Assembly: GCA_900074725.1 (NCBI GenBank)
Contig: LT598456.1
Span: 751,488 to 815,487 of the forward strand
Reading direction: 5' to 3'
DNA: 64,000 bases
Source: Lachancea dasiensis
Taxonomy: Eukaryota > Ascomycota > Saccharomycetes > Saccharomycetales > Saccharomycetaceae
This document shows, piece by piece, positions 1-8,454 of this stretch (positions are counted from its first letter, which is position 1; each line of letters opens with the position of its first letter). The translations under genes and the position numbers were made by a program. The notes below the pieces were generated by a model. It worked only from the letters and a program-made list of their open reading frames with translations. It was not told where the DNA came from and made no database searches.

Positions 1-336
1 GATGTAGGATGGGTATTTGCGGCAGTCATTGATCGGATTGGATGGACTTGCGTCGTGTATTAATTCCCTGATTTTGTCCCGATTTGATGGTGGTAAAGTA
101 TGAAATAGTTGGTTGATGATCTATTTTTCACATGGCGGCCATTGGAAAACAGAGATATAGGGTATCACCAAAGGACAGCCGGCCGAAGGAAGAACAGGAG
201 AAGGAAAGAAAGTAGTTTAGCTTGGCGCTCTCAGATGTTTGGAAAACTGGGTCAAGTAACATACCAATTTGGTCAACAAGCCACGTGACAATAACTAAGG
301 GTAGAACCTTAATTTTTTCCTGGTGGTTCCATAAAA
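1..336. other. Left edge, no gene seen
   Basis: No reading frame here resembles a known protein. A CACGTG box lies at 282-287, about 50 bases before the tRNA-Arg gene. The window cuts the region, so it may hold the promoter of a gene to the left. Confidence 0.4.
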
Positions 337-408
337 GCTCGCGTGGCGTAATGGCAACGCGTCTGACTTCTAATCAGAAGATTGTGGGTTCGACCCCCAC
401 CGTGAGTG
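337..408 (+). tRNA. tRNA-Arg (anticodon UCU)
   Basis: The 72-base cloverleaf has no intron. The anticodon TCT is at 369-371 in a seven-base loop, closed by the stem CTGA/TCAG. The T arm carries the usual GGTTCGACCCC box, and the acceptor ends pair (GCTCGCG with CGTGAGT, with a wobble). A run of eight T at 409-416 follows directly, as expected for an RNA polymerase III terminator. The sequence is nearly the same as yeast nuclear tRNA-Arg(UCU). It reads AGA codons. Confidence 0.97.
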
Positions 409-587
409 TTTTTTTTATTGGCAAGATCTTTCATTCACATCTTTGTGGGAGCAAGTAGGCCAATTGGATCAATACGGGCGTGGTTGGGGCACCAACTGTA
501 CGCAATACACATGGACCAAGTCATGTTTCGAAACTGTAATATTATTTACACGATATGTATCTGATGCGCCTAGGGTGGACTTGAATT

Positions 588-1463
588 TTATTTCTTAAGC
601 TGATCCATGGTGACGATGCGGGAAGGAGCGGAGGCGGCCACGGAAGGCGAATCAGCCATAGCCGCGAGCTGCAGCTCCAATGCGGTTTTCTTCGCACTCT
701 TGCGGACCAGATTCGCGTGCCCTCCGGATTTGGCCTCTTGAATCTGTTGCAATAGCGGATGGTTCTCTTTGACCAAGTAGCCACGCTTGCCTGGATTGCT
801 ATAGTAGTCGATGTCTTTCCTCTTGACTGGCCTGGCCTGTAGCGGAATTCGCCCTCTATTCTGCATGAACCATTGGGGGCTCAAATGTGCTCTCAGGCCC
901 AGTTTGTTGAAGTATCGCGCTGTGAACTCGCCACCAGCCTTTTCGATGGCCTGGATTGCACTTTTGGAGGCTCTGGTGGCTTCAATTTTCAACGGCAGGT
1001 TGAAATATTCCTTTCCATCGCCCAACAGCTTCACACCGTCCTTGATGGACCCCGTTACCAATCCCAAATCCTTCATTTTCTTCATGTCTAAGACTTCGCC
1101 GGCTTCGAGATCCAAGCGGCCCTTGCGATGAAACCACATGATCCTGTCCAGGTTGAGCTCGTTGAGTTCTAGCGACGTGACATTGGTGAATCCGATCTTA
1201 GGGAAAAGCTTGTAAATGGGAGTTTGACCACCTTCAAACCACGACTTGACTTTTCCGCGGGCCTTTTGACCCTTCTGACCTCTTGCCGATGTTTTACCTT
1301 TACCAGAAGAAGGACCTCTACCAACTCTTTTGTATGTCTTTGTCGATCCTTCAGAAGGTTGCAATTGTGAGAGAATAGATACTTGCCGACATTGAGGGAA
1401 AGTCAGCTGCCTCAAGCTTGTTTGGAAGCTTTGTATGAATCCCGAAGGACGAGAAAGAAACAT
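588..1463 (-). CDS. MRPL10: Mitochondrial ribosomal protein uL15m (MRPL10)
   Basis: This is the large-subunit mitoribosomal protein of the bacterial L15 family, about 291 residues (S. cerevisiae Mrpl10 has about 322). The basic N-terminus is typical of a mitochondrial presequence. The L15 signature follows at about residues 45-90: a [20 protein letters not shown] stretch, then GxKARG and a W-F-GGQTP-KLPK-like block. The first ATG is at 1463. The open frame extends upstream only through non-ATG codons, so I chose that start. It lies next to the WSC sensor gene on the same strand, the same order as YNL284C-YNL283C in S. cerevisiae, which supports the call. Confidence 0.93.
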   Translation of the reverse strand: MFLSRPSGFIQSFQTSLRQLTFPQCRQVSILSQLQPSEGSTKTYKRVGRGPSSGKGKTSARGQKGQKARGKVKSWFEGGQTPIYKLFPKIGFTNVTSLELNELNLDRIMWFHRKGRLDLEAGEVLDMKKMKDLGLVTGSIKDGVKLLGDGKEYFNLPLKIEATRASKSAIQAIEKAGGEFTARYFNKLGLRAHLSPQWFMQNRGRIPLQARPVKRKDIDYYSNPGKRGYLVKENHPLLQQIQEAKSGGHANLVRKSAKKTALELQLAAMADSPSVAASAPSRIVTMDQLKK

Positions 1464-1625
1464 CCTAGGGCGCGTCACGTCTGTTTAGTGGCCAGCGCTG
1501 AAGCTTCTTATCCGACAGTTGATTTCCATAGATGTTTAGAAGCCTGGAAAATTTTAGTAGATCAGTAAAGCGTGATCCCAGGGCTCCTATATGGCGGTAC
1601 TGAGCAACATGTGCAATTGAAAATA

Positions 1626-1698
1626 GCTTCTATGGCCAAGTTGGTAAGGCGCCACACTAGTAATGTGGAGATCATCAGTTCAAATCTGGTTGGAAGCA
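1626..1698 (+). tRNA. tRNA-Thr (anticodon AGU)
   Basis: The 73-base cloverleaf has no intron. The anticodon AGT is at 1659-1661 inside the stem CCACA/TGTGG. The acceptor GCTTCTA pairs with TGGAAGC followed by the A discriminator. The A box (TGGCCAAGTTGG) and B box (AGTTCAAATCT) are intact, and a T run follows. It matches yeast nuclear tRNA-Thr(AGU) closely. Confidence 0.97.
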
Positions 1699-2130
1699 TT
1701 TATTTTTTAGACCTTTCATTCCTGGAATGAACAACCGAAAGCCCGTGTTCTCTGTACTACAAAGTCAGCTCTTGGAATGGGTTTATGGCTTGGTAGTGTG
1801 TGCCAGCATCCTTCCAGAGTAATGTCCAGTTTTGTATGTAATATATTCAAGGTTCAGACTTTGTTAGCGGGCTCTCCACTGTGAGGTGCACTGAGCGAGA
1901 CATAATGAAAGGCGAGAGGTCGCGGACTCACAAAGTGGATCGGAGCGACGCTGAGGATAATAATAACAGTTTAATGTTAAATTGAGGGCCAATGGCCTAT
2001 CTATGTAAGTATATGCTTCTAAAAAATATTCTGCTCTTCTTGGTGAGAGCTCCGAAGTAAAGGGACGACTGCCGAGAGCCCATGTCACTCCCAAGCATGC
2101 GCATGCGTGCGTGTGTTTTTGCTCGAGCAC
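1699..2130. other. Spacer between tRNA-Thr and the WSC gene
   Basis: The first bases hold the T-run terminator of the tRNA. The rest is probably the 3' untranslated end of the leftward WSC gene. I see no further gene. Confidence 0.4.
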
Positions 2131-3411
2131 CTAATAGTTTCTGTGCGGATAGACTTCTGTGTCAGGGTTTACTATACGCAGCGGCCCGTGCTCCTGCGTG
2201 ACGTCCGGCAACGAGCCGTCGCTGAGTCTTATGCGGCCGTAGCTGTCGTCGAACACCGGGGTTTGGCCCGCGTAGTCATTGTTCGTGGAGTGTCCAAGCT
2301 CAGAAGAGGTTCGGCGCACAGACGCGTTGCGCTGCGCCGCGGGGATCGCCGAGCCGTCGCTGTCGCCAAAAGAGTAGGGCTGATGGTGCTTCGTCTCTTC
2401 CAGGTCTCTCGCCTGTTGCTTGCGACGACGCCATAGCAAGAAGAAAACCAGGCCTGCGACCAAGAGAGACCCCACGATCGAACCGATGACAATTCCTGCG
2501 ATGGCCCCACCCGACAGAGAGTCTTTGCTGGTGGAGCTAGACTTGGACGAAACATCCTGCGCGGACGTACCCGACGCGGTGGGCGAGTTCAGCACCGTGG
2601 TCTGCGTTACATACCGGGTAGAATGCTGGTTGTTTGAAAGCGTGGCGACAGACGCCGACGACGTGGTGACTGTTGTGGGTGCGTCGCTGCTGGAGCGGGA
2701 CGCGGAGCTGGAGCTGGAGCCTGAAGTCGAGCTGGCGCTGGAGCTGCTGCTGCTGCGGGAACTAGCGCTGGAGCTGGACCTAGAGCTGGTACTCGAGCTG
2801 GAACTCGAGCTGGCGCTGGAGCTGGAAGAGCTCTTGCTGGAGCTGCTGCTGCTGCTGCTGCTGCTGCGGGAACTAGCACTCGAGCTGGAACTCGACCTGG
2901 CGCGGGAGCTGGAACTCGAGCCGGCGCTGGAGCCGGAAGAGCTCTTGCTGGAGCTGCTGCTGCTGGAACTCGCACTGGAGCTTGACCTCGAGCTGCCACC
3001 AGCGCTGGAGCTCGTGCTGGAGCTGCCGCCGCTGCTGCTGCTGCCGCTGGACTTCGGCACCGTGACCCCAGACTTCAAATAGACCTGGAAGTACCCAGAC
3101 CCGCCGCACGTATCGTACGGCCAGCCCGCGCACTTGGTGTCGCAGTTGCCGCTGTCCGTCGACGACACCGACGACAGCGCAGACGCCGAATCGCCGCAGT
3201 AGCACGTATCCCCGCCCAAAAGCGCCACCACCTCGCTCCCGTCGCACTCGTTCTCGCAGTACGACGTGCTCTGGTACGTGTAACTGCCCTTCGAATCCAG
3301 CGCAGAGCTCAGGTCCGACTGCGAATAGCACCCCAGCTCCGAGTACGAGTCTGCCGCAGCCACGTACCGCATTGCCAGGCCCACTACCACCGGGATCACA
3401 CTCGCTACCAT
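2131..3411 (-). CDS. WSC2: WSC-family cell-wall stress sensor (WSC2/WSC3 type)
   Basis: This 426-residue type I membrane protein senses cell-wall stress and signals through Rom2/Rho1 to the cell-integrity MAP kinase pathway. In order it has a signal peptide (about 1-20), a cysteine-rich WSC domain (about 22-112, with motifs such as YCENEC and GDTCYCGDS), a serine-rich stretch (about 117-300) that acts as a mannosylated stalk, one membrane segment (about 301-325) ending in WRRRK, and a cytoplasmic tail. The tail ends in the family's conserved block (DDSYGRIRLSDGSLPDV), which in S. cerevisiae is tied to Rom2 binding. The Ser codons form a degenerate GC-rich minisatellite, so copy number may vary. 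Place in the order MRPL10-WSC-POP3 points to the ancestor of WSC2 and WSC3. Confidence 0.92.
   Translation of the reverse strand: MVASVIPVVVGLAMRYVAAADSYSELGCYSQSDLSSALDSKGSYTYQSTSYCENECDGSEVVALLGGDTCYCGDSASALSSVSSTDSGNCDTKCAGWPYDTCGGSGYFQVYLKSGVTVPKSSGSSSSGGSSSTSSSAGGSSRSSSSASSSSSSSSKSSSGSSAGSSSSSRARSSSSSSASSRSSSSSSSSSSKSSSSSSASSSSSSSTSSRSSSSASSRSSSSSSASSTSGSSSSSASRSSSDAPTTVTTSSASVATLSNNQHSTRYVTQTTVLNSPTASGTSAQDVSSKSSSTSKDSLSGGAIAGIVIGSIVGSLLVAGLVFFLLWRRRKQQARDLEETKHHQPYSFGDSDGSAIPAAQRNASVRRTSSELGHSTNNDYAGQTPVFDDSYGRIRLSDGSLPDVTQEHGPLRIVNPDTEVYPHRNY
2690..3050 (-). repeat. Serine-codon minisatellite inside the WSC gene
   Basis: Degenerate tandem units of the type GAGCTGGAGCTGG (plus strand) encode the Ser-rich stalk. 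Units are imperfect and of mixed length. Such coding repeats are known to expand and contract in wall proteins. Long open frames on the other strand here are a by-product of the repeat. Confidence 0.75.
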
Positions 3412-4079
3412 TCTTACCGTGTCTATTTCCCTCGAATCAAGAGGTCAAACGTTGCGTCCCAGAACCACTGGTTTTCGATCTAACACGCTGGAGAGCTGTT
3501 GTTGTACCGCCTGTGTGTGTCCAATTGCGCTTGAACCCTTCTGAAGCTCCTCACCCAGCCACTAACCGAGAGTCTACGTCCTGGCTTTTAAGTTCCAGCT
3601 TTCCTCCCAATGTTTTGGGAAAATATTTGTCCTGTATGTCCATGTATCGAAGAATTCCGCGAAAAAAAAGCTCGCGTCAGTTTCGCCAAAAGTGACAGAC
3701 CGGCGATCCGGGGCCCAAAACCATCCCGGCCGCAGTGGTGGGCCCCCGGGCAGCAGCCCGCGGGCCCCCTGCCGCGAGATCCAGGGCCGTCCCACGCCGT
3801 AGCTGCCCACACAGGAACATCACGGCACACGAACACCCCGTTCTGCCCCGGGACGGGCGGTTTTGTGCCCAAAGTGGGCTCGAAATCGAGCCCGCCGCCG
3901 CGCCAGCACAGTTGCCACCAGCGGCACTGTGTTCCGGGCGCGCCGGGGTCTGTTTGGGCCCGGTTTCCTGCTGCGTCCGCAGCTCATCGCACCCAATGGG
4001 CAATAAATGTGAAAAACTAATATCTACACCGACTGGAACACCACGGCAGGCAGCTCATCGCACCGCAGTCCCCACAAGC
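3412..4079. other. GC-rich divergent promoter region, WSC gene / POP3
   Basis: The spacer is strikingly GC-rich between about 3700 and 3975, with many short overlapping open frames that I take as by-products of composition. A 15-base sequence, GCAGCTCATCGCACC, occurs twice without mismatch, at 3979-3993 and 4050-4064. The second copy ends 15 bases before the POP3 start codon. Confidence 0.5.
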
Positions 4080-4667
4080 ATGAGCTCGCTGAAACAGCTC
4101 CAGCAGAAGTCGGCACGCAGAAAGCAGGTGTACAGGCCCATCCTCGACAACCCGTACACGGACGAGGCACACAGCTGGCCCCGCGTCCAGGACCCGGCGG
4201 TGGTGGCCGAGCTGACACGGACGCACGTGACCGAGGTGCTGAGGCACGCGCCGGACGCGCTGGAGGCGCACTGCGGGTTCAACGCGGTCGTCGCGTATCT
4301 GCAGCGGGCGGCGGCGCCGCCCGCTGGCGCTCCCGTGTTCCTCTTTGTGTGCAACCGGGACCCGGTGCCCGGCGTCGTGCTGGCGCAGATCCCGGTGCTG
4401 GCCCGTGTGGCGCGATGCGAGGTGGTGCTGGTGCCGCTGCCGCGAGGGTTCATCGCGCACTTGGACGGGTGCGGTGGTGGCCGCGGCGCGGGCGGCCACC
4501 AGGGCCTCCTGCTGGTGGTCCAGAACGGCGGGTTCGACCCGCACTTTGCCGAGCAGCTGCGCCAGAGAGTGGGTCACGCCACACGAAGCCCATGGCTCGA
4601 GTTCGTGGCGGCGCGCGTCGGCGTGGTGCCGTCGGAAGTTGGCGTGGGCCGGAAAGCGTCGTCCTAG
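4080..4667 (+). CDS. POP3: RNase P / RNase MRP protein subunit Pop3
   Basis: The product is 195 residues, the same length as S. cerevisiae Pop3, a protein subunit of nuclear RNase P (tRNA 5' processing) and RNase MRP (rRNA processing). The N-terminus matches the family well: RRKQVYRPILDNP followed by E-A-H-x-WPRV. A later segment, FLFVCNRDPVPGVVLAQIPVL, parallels the yeast FVCNKDP...LLQQIP region. The start is the ATG at 4080, because the conserved N-terminus begins there; the open frame upstream is GC-rich chance. HCH1 follows on the same strand, as in S. cerevisiae. The gene is unusually GC-rich. Confidence 0.9.
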   Translation: MSSLKQLQQKSARRKQVYRPILDNPYTDEAHSWPRVQDPAVVAELTRTHVTEVLRHAPDALEAHCGFNAVVAYLQRAAAPPAGAPVFLFVCNRDPVPGVVLAQIPVLARVARCEVVLVPLPRGFIAHLDGCGGGRGAGGHQGLLLVVQNGGFDPHFAEQLRQRVGHATRSPWLEFVAARVGVVPSEVGVGRKASS

Positions 4668-4788
4668 TGCGCGCGATCGCGGGCTGCGTGTGCGGCCGCC
4701 CCGCGCCGGGCTTTTCTCTTGTCGTGATGGCAGCTTTCCGGGCATCTTCCAGCCCAATTTTCCATGTCACTTTGCACTAGGAGCGCCA

Positions 4789-4796
4789 GAATTTTC
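4789..4796. promoter_or_regulatory. Possible heat-shock element dyad before HCH1
   Basis: GAAttTTC lies about 165 bases upstream of the HCH1 start. This is only a two-unit element, so the call is weak. HCH1 is stress-regulated in S. cerevisiae. Confidence 0.25.
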
Positions 4797-4959
4797 GATG
4801 CCCTCTTGGCTCCAGCACCACGCAGACCTGGTTAGGATTCAAACGCAGTTATTCCACGGTGGGAGGCCTCCAGTGCTAGCTTGCTGGACCGTTTACTGCT
4901 TTTGGCTCGTGCTCTTGAACCTAGCCCAGTGCGCTACACGCTTTCGAGATCTTCAAAAA

Positions 4960-5406
4960 ATGGTGGTTCTGAATCCCAACAACTGGCACTGGGTCGACAA
5001 AAATACGCTGCCCTGGACGGAAAGGTACATGCAGGAGCTTGCAGCATCGATGGAAGCTGTGTGCAGCCCCAGCGGCTCCCACAAAGTGCAGATCGTGAAG
5101 CTGGAATCGGTTTCCGGGGACTCGCACGTTTCGCAGCGCAAAGGCAAAGTCATCTGCTATTTCGACCTGAACGTGCAGTTCACTGCGCAGGTCGTGGAGG
5201 CAGACTCCGACACGTCTGTGTGCGAGGGCAAAATCATGGTTCCCGAGCTGGTGCATGATGAGTCAGGCTTTGAGATTCGTCCCGAGGGCTTCAGCGACCA
5301 CTACCAGATGGTCAAAGACCATTTCGTGCCCAGCTTGCGAGCCACGCTTTGCCAGTACCAGGTTGACCTCATCGCGCAGCACTCGAAGGATGTTCAGCAG
5401 TCGTGA
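4960..5406 (+). CDS. HCH1: Hsp90 co-chaperone Hch1 (Aha1 N-domain family)
   Basis: This 148-residue protein is a single Aha1 N-terminal domain, which binds the middle domain of Hsp90 and stimulates its ATPase. The family's opening block is nearly unchanged: MVVLNPNNWHWVDKNTLPW. The conserved SQRKGKVICYFDLNV segment follows at about residues 67-81. The start is the ATG at 4960. An in-frame extension upstream to about 4801 exists, but the orthologue begins with the same MVVLNPNNWHW. The gene lies between POP3 and ERG24 exactly as YNL281W does. Confidence 0.95.
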   Translation: MVVLNPNNWHWVDKNTLPWTERYMQELAASMEAVCSPSGSHKVQIVKLESVSGDSHVSQRKGKVICYFDLNVQFTAQVVEADSDTSVCEGKIMVPELVHDESGFEIRPEGFSDHYQMVKDHFVPSLRATLCQYQVDLIAQHSKDVQQS

Positions 5407-5568
5407 GCGCAATGGCGGTCGGTTCGAAAACTGCTCCAGTTACGATAGATATAGTGCAAAAAAATAGCAGTTCGAGTGGCCAAATAGCGCTTACATACAT
5501 AGAGTAGAAAAGAATAGATACAACTCTGACTTTAGACAGGTGGATAGGAGACTGCCACCACTGCACCA

Positions 5569-6891
5569 CTAGTACACGTACGGCACGATCTTGTAGGGCA
5601 CTTCAGACTCGTACCTGTGCCAATCGTCGCCATATTTGATCTTGCAGAGGTGCTCATCACGCTGCTGGCGGTGTACCAGCAGTGCGGCAAAATATAGAGA
5701 GTAGTAGTAGGTTAGGGGAGTTTGAAACCCAGTTGCCAAACACCAGCTCAGCGAAATCAGCCAGTCACCAAAATAGTTCATGTGTTGCGAGATGCCCCAC
5801 CAGCCGTCGCACAGCAGTTTGGTGCCGCGCTTCGTGTCAATACTCTTCAAATGGGGGAGTTTCCCTTGCCGGAAGTCGGACTTTTGTTTATTGGCGGAAT
5901 GGAAAATGTAGTACCCTAGAGCCATCGTCGAGCTCAAAAACGCCAAATAAGGCCTGCTCAAAGTGATTGGAGACACACTCAAATAACGCGCCTGCAAACT
6001 ATACGTGAAGGGAACCAGAGCCAAGTCTCCGAATGCCAGCATGTAGCCGAATCCATCAGTGGTAATGTCCATCATTGTCAAGCACCCCTCCTCGTTCAGC
6101 ACACCGTCGAAAACGTAAAAACCTTGGGCAAGGGTCACAAAAAGGATTGCATTGTTGACCTCGCCAGTGGCCAAATAGTGGTGGTGCAGACAAGCCACGT
6201 TAATTAGAAACCATAGCAGAAGGCCCGGGCGCAGTTCGCAGAACAGCTTTAGATCGAGCGGACCAAGGCGCGGGTTGAGCTCACGCCCAATGAACCAATC
6301 GTACACCGGATTGCCGGTGTTGCCGCTCACCGAGAGGATGCGTTCGCGGGTCTCTTTGCCGTTCTTATGAGCCAAGGGGATAAAACTAGCCGCGTATAGA
6401 AAGAACGCCATGACAAAGGCGAAGATCACCGTGATGATGCATAGGTCGGTTTGGTTCTCGTACAGATACTGTAGTTCTGGCATTTCGCCCTTGGTTAACT
6501 GCCACCGAACCGTCAACGTTGCGAGCAAGGTGGATGTTAGCGCAATTCCGTTGATCTTATATGGTAATTTGGTACCATCCCGCAATTCCACACCGTCGAT
6601 GGTATTTCCCGGAAGCAATACATCGAATAATGCAAGAACACCGAACCAAGTCAGATAATAGGTCCACAATTCTTTATTGGTCAGATACCATTTTAACGGT
6701 TTGATGTGATTCCATAATTCTGCGATGTCTAAATTGGTAAACAAACCCACGATGTAGAAATCAGGGCGAATCATTTGGTTCAAAACAACGCATAACAGCG
6801 GCAGTCCAAATGTAATGCCCAACACACCACTTATACCATTAAACTCATAGCTCGCCGTTTTCGGGTTCAGAGGTCCACTGCTTACTACCAT
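5569..6891 (-). CDS. ERG24: C-14 sterol reductase Erg24
   Basis: The enzyme reduces the C14-C15 double bond of the ergosterol precursor with NADPH in the endoplasmic reticulum. The product has 440 residues, the usual length, with many membrane segments. Both sterol-reductase family signatures are visible: IGRELNPRLGPLDLKLFCELRPG near residues 204-226 and LLCDGWWGISQHMNYFGDW near residues 360-378, the latter in the NADPH/sterol pocket. The C-terminus, with the R-x-x-R-DEHLCKIKYGDDWHRY region and a final PY-VY, is intact. The gene converges on HCH1, as in S. cerevisiae. It is probably induced by Upc2/Ecm22 (see the upstream site). Confidence 0.96.
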   Translation of the reverse strand: MVVSSGPLNPKTASYEFNGISGVLGITFGLPLLCVVLNQMIRPDFYIVGLFTNLDIAELWNHIKPLKWYLTNKELWTYYLTWFGVLALFDVLLPGNTIDGVELRDGTKLPYKINGIALTSTLLATLTVRWQLTKGEMPELQYLYENQTDLCIITVIFAFVMAFFLYAASFIPLAHKNGKETRERILSVSGNTGNPVYDWFIGRELNPRLGPLDLKLFCELRPGLLLWFLINVACLHHHYLATGEVNNAILFVTLAQGFYVFDGVLNEEGCLTMMDITTDGFGYMLAFGDLALVPFTYSLQARYLSVSPITLSRPYLAFLSSTMALGYYIFHSANKQKSDFRQGKLPHLKSIDTKRGTKLLCDGWWGISQHMNYFGDWLISLSWCLATGFQTPLTYYYSLYFAALLVHRQQRDEHLCKIKYGDDWHRYESEVPYKIVPYVY

Positions 6892-7104
6892 AGTGCGGTA
6901 ATTTTGGGAGAAACTCGGTCACTGAACAGAAGCCAAACTTCCAATCAAAGTTCTCACTCGGTAGGACTCAAAAGTACGTGCTTAATGTTTTGTTTGTACG
7001 GAAACCCTTGATGATGAGCTTTGCTCGCCAAATTTTTATACTCGTATTGCTTCTCGTTTAAATTTCATAATGGTGACAAAAATTGACTGGGGTATGGAAA
7101 GCTA

Positions 7105-7111
7105 TCGTATA
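7105..7111. promoter_or_regulatory. Sterol response element (TCGTATA) before ERG24
   Basis: TCGTATA is the core bound by Upc2/Ecm22 at ergosterol genes. Here it lies about 214 bases upstream of the ERG24 start, in the short gap before the next gene. A near match (CTCGTATT) lies about 65 bases closer to the gene. Confidence 0.55.
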
Positions 7112-7170
7112 CTTTTCGTGAGAAGGATTGACTCGAGTTTACCCCGATCATGCCTGGCAGCGGTCACCAT

Positions 7171-8166
7171 TCAAGCGCAGTAGTGTAGTTCGTGTGTGAT
7201 GCATTCCATCAGACAGCAATTCACAAATATTAGCAATTTTTTGACACCCGCTTCTGTGCTGCCCGCCCTTAAAGTCAACCCTAAACTTGGTACGGCGTCC
7301 ATAAGCTCAGTGGTGAGGGTATTACTGAGTAAAAGTATACCTTGTATACTGTCGAGCCAAATTCCATAGCGAATTTGAGGCAATGCTGGGTTTTTCGATC
7401 GCAGATTCTTCATTGGCTTAATGCGGTCGACAGGGTGCCGATTGAGTTTGGTAGTAAATTCCAGGAGTGAGCCGTCTATTTGAAAGACCATGTACTCGTC
7501 CCAAAATCTAGCAACGAGCTGCGAAAATGGCGAAAATTTCACCAGGTGCCCCATTATTCGATTCCACTGCCTCCATTTGTAGAAGATGTCATAAATAGTG
7601 TCGTTCACGTAACACTGCAGAAGCCTGGAAACATTCACACTCAAGAAGGTTGCGCACTCACCGGGCCCACCATGCTGATACGACTCCAAGATTTTGACGA
7701 ACTGCTGAGTGTATTGCACTAAAAGACGTTCTGTTTTGAAGTGGTCTAGCTTGGTGGTTTGGAGGATCTGCGGGAAGATTGCCACCTGATATCTTGGAAC
7801 AGCGGCACTCCATTCTGAAAGAGACCTGATTTGCAGAAACGTTTCATAGTTTGTATTGTTAACACTCCCAAAACAGGTCTTGAAGATTTGGAAAGGAGCA
7901 CTGCACTCGCAGAACCTCAGGCTCAAGTCAACGTTCTTGGGGTCGCTATTGAGAACCCACAGGAGAAACGCTAAGTTATGATTCTGTCGCACGCTGGCAT
8001 TTTCTATGGTCTCAGAAAAGCAAAGTGGAGGCAAAACTGCTGAAAATGTGCGGGATAGCAAAGGAAGCTGTATATCTATTGCAGTGTCGTCAGGCTCCTC
8101 AATCGCCGCCGCGTCTTTGTGCTTGGATCGATCGGGACTGGCGATGAACGTTATGGCGTCTTCCAT
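7171..8166 (-). CDS. NDJ1: Probable meiotic telomere protein Ndj1
   Basis: The product has about 331 residues and I see no catalytic motif, membrane segment or named domain. I base the call on position. In S. cerevisiae NDJ1 (352 residues) lies between WSC3 and ITR2, and here this gene lies between the WSC-POP3-HCH1-ERG24 block and SEC20-ITR1 on the expected strand. Ndj1 tethers telomeres to the nuclear envelope in meiosis and evolves fast, so weak sequence likeness is expected. The first ATG in frame is at 8166; the frame runs on to 8211 only through non-ATG codons. It is divergent from SEC20. Another fast-evolving meiotic protein cannot be ruled out. Confidence 0.6.
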   Translation of the reverse strand: MEDAITFIASPDRSKHKDAAAIEEPDDTAIDIQLPLLSRTFSAVLPPLCFSETIENASVRQNHNLAFLLWVLNSDPKNVDLSLRFCECSAPFQIFKTCFGSVNNTNYETFLQIRSLSEWSAAVPRYQVAIFPQILQTTKLDHFKTERLLVQYTQQFVKILESYQHGGPGECATFLSVNVSRLLQCYVNDTIYDIFYKWRQWNRIMGHLVKFSPFSQLVARFWDEYMVFQIDGSLLEFTTKLNRHPVDRIKPMKNLRSKNPALPQIRYGIWLDSIQGILLLSNTLTTELMDAVPSLGLTLRAGSTEAGVKKLLIFVNCCLMECITHELHYCA

Positions 8167-8454
8167 CTTCACAAAAGAGAGACACAGTAAACTGAAAAGA
8201 GAAGTCGTCACCTAGCTGGAGGTTAACCGAGGACCACTTATTCTCGACTAACAATCGAAACTCACTTTTGGTTGTGCTTGTTATTGTTGTTGTTGGTTGA
8301 AGTCGAGAAAGCTGGGCGGCTAATTTAAAGGTATTATTGTTACTAGCACCATAGTCGCTGCGTACGAAGAAATTCATGCTATGTATTAAACCAAGTTCAT
8401 ATTAAGTTAGCAAGCAATACATGTAGATCACATAAAGCTTTGAACGCAGCAGAG

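Noticed and set aside
2420-3082. 220-codon Leu/Glu-rich frame opposite the WSC gene
   Set aside because: It is the antisense of the Ser-codon repeat; its composition follows from the repeat.
4345-5406. One long frame joining an alternative frame of POP3 to HCH1
   Set aside because: The POP3 part is out of frame with the real protein and Arg/Trp/Cys-rich. HCH1 has a clear conserved start at 4960.
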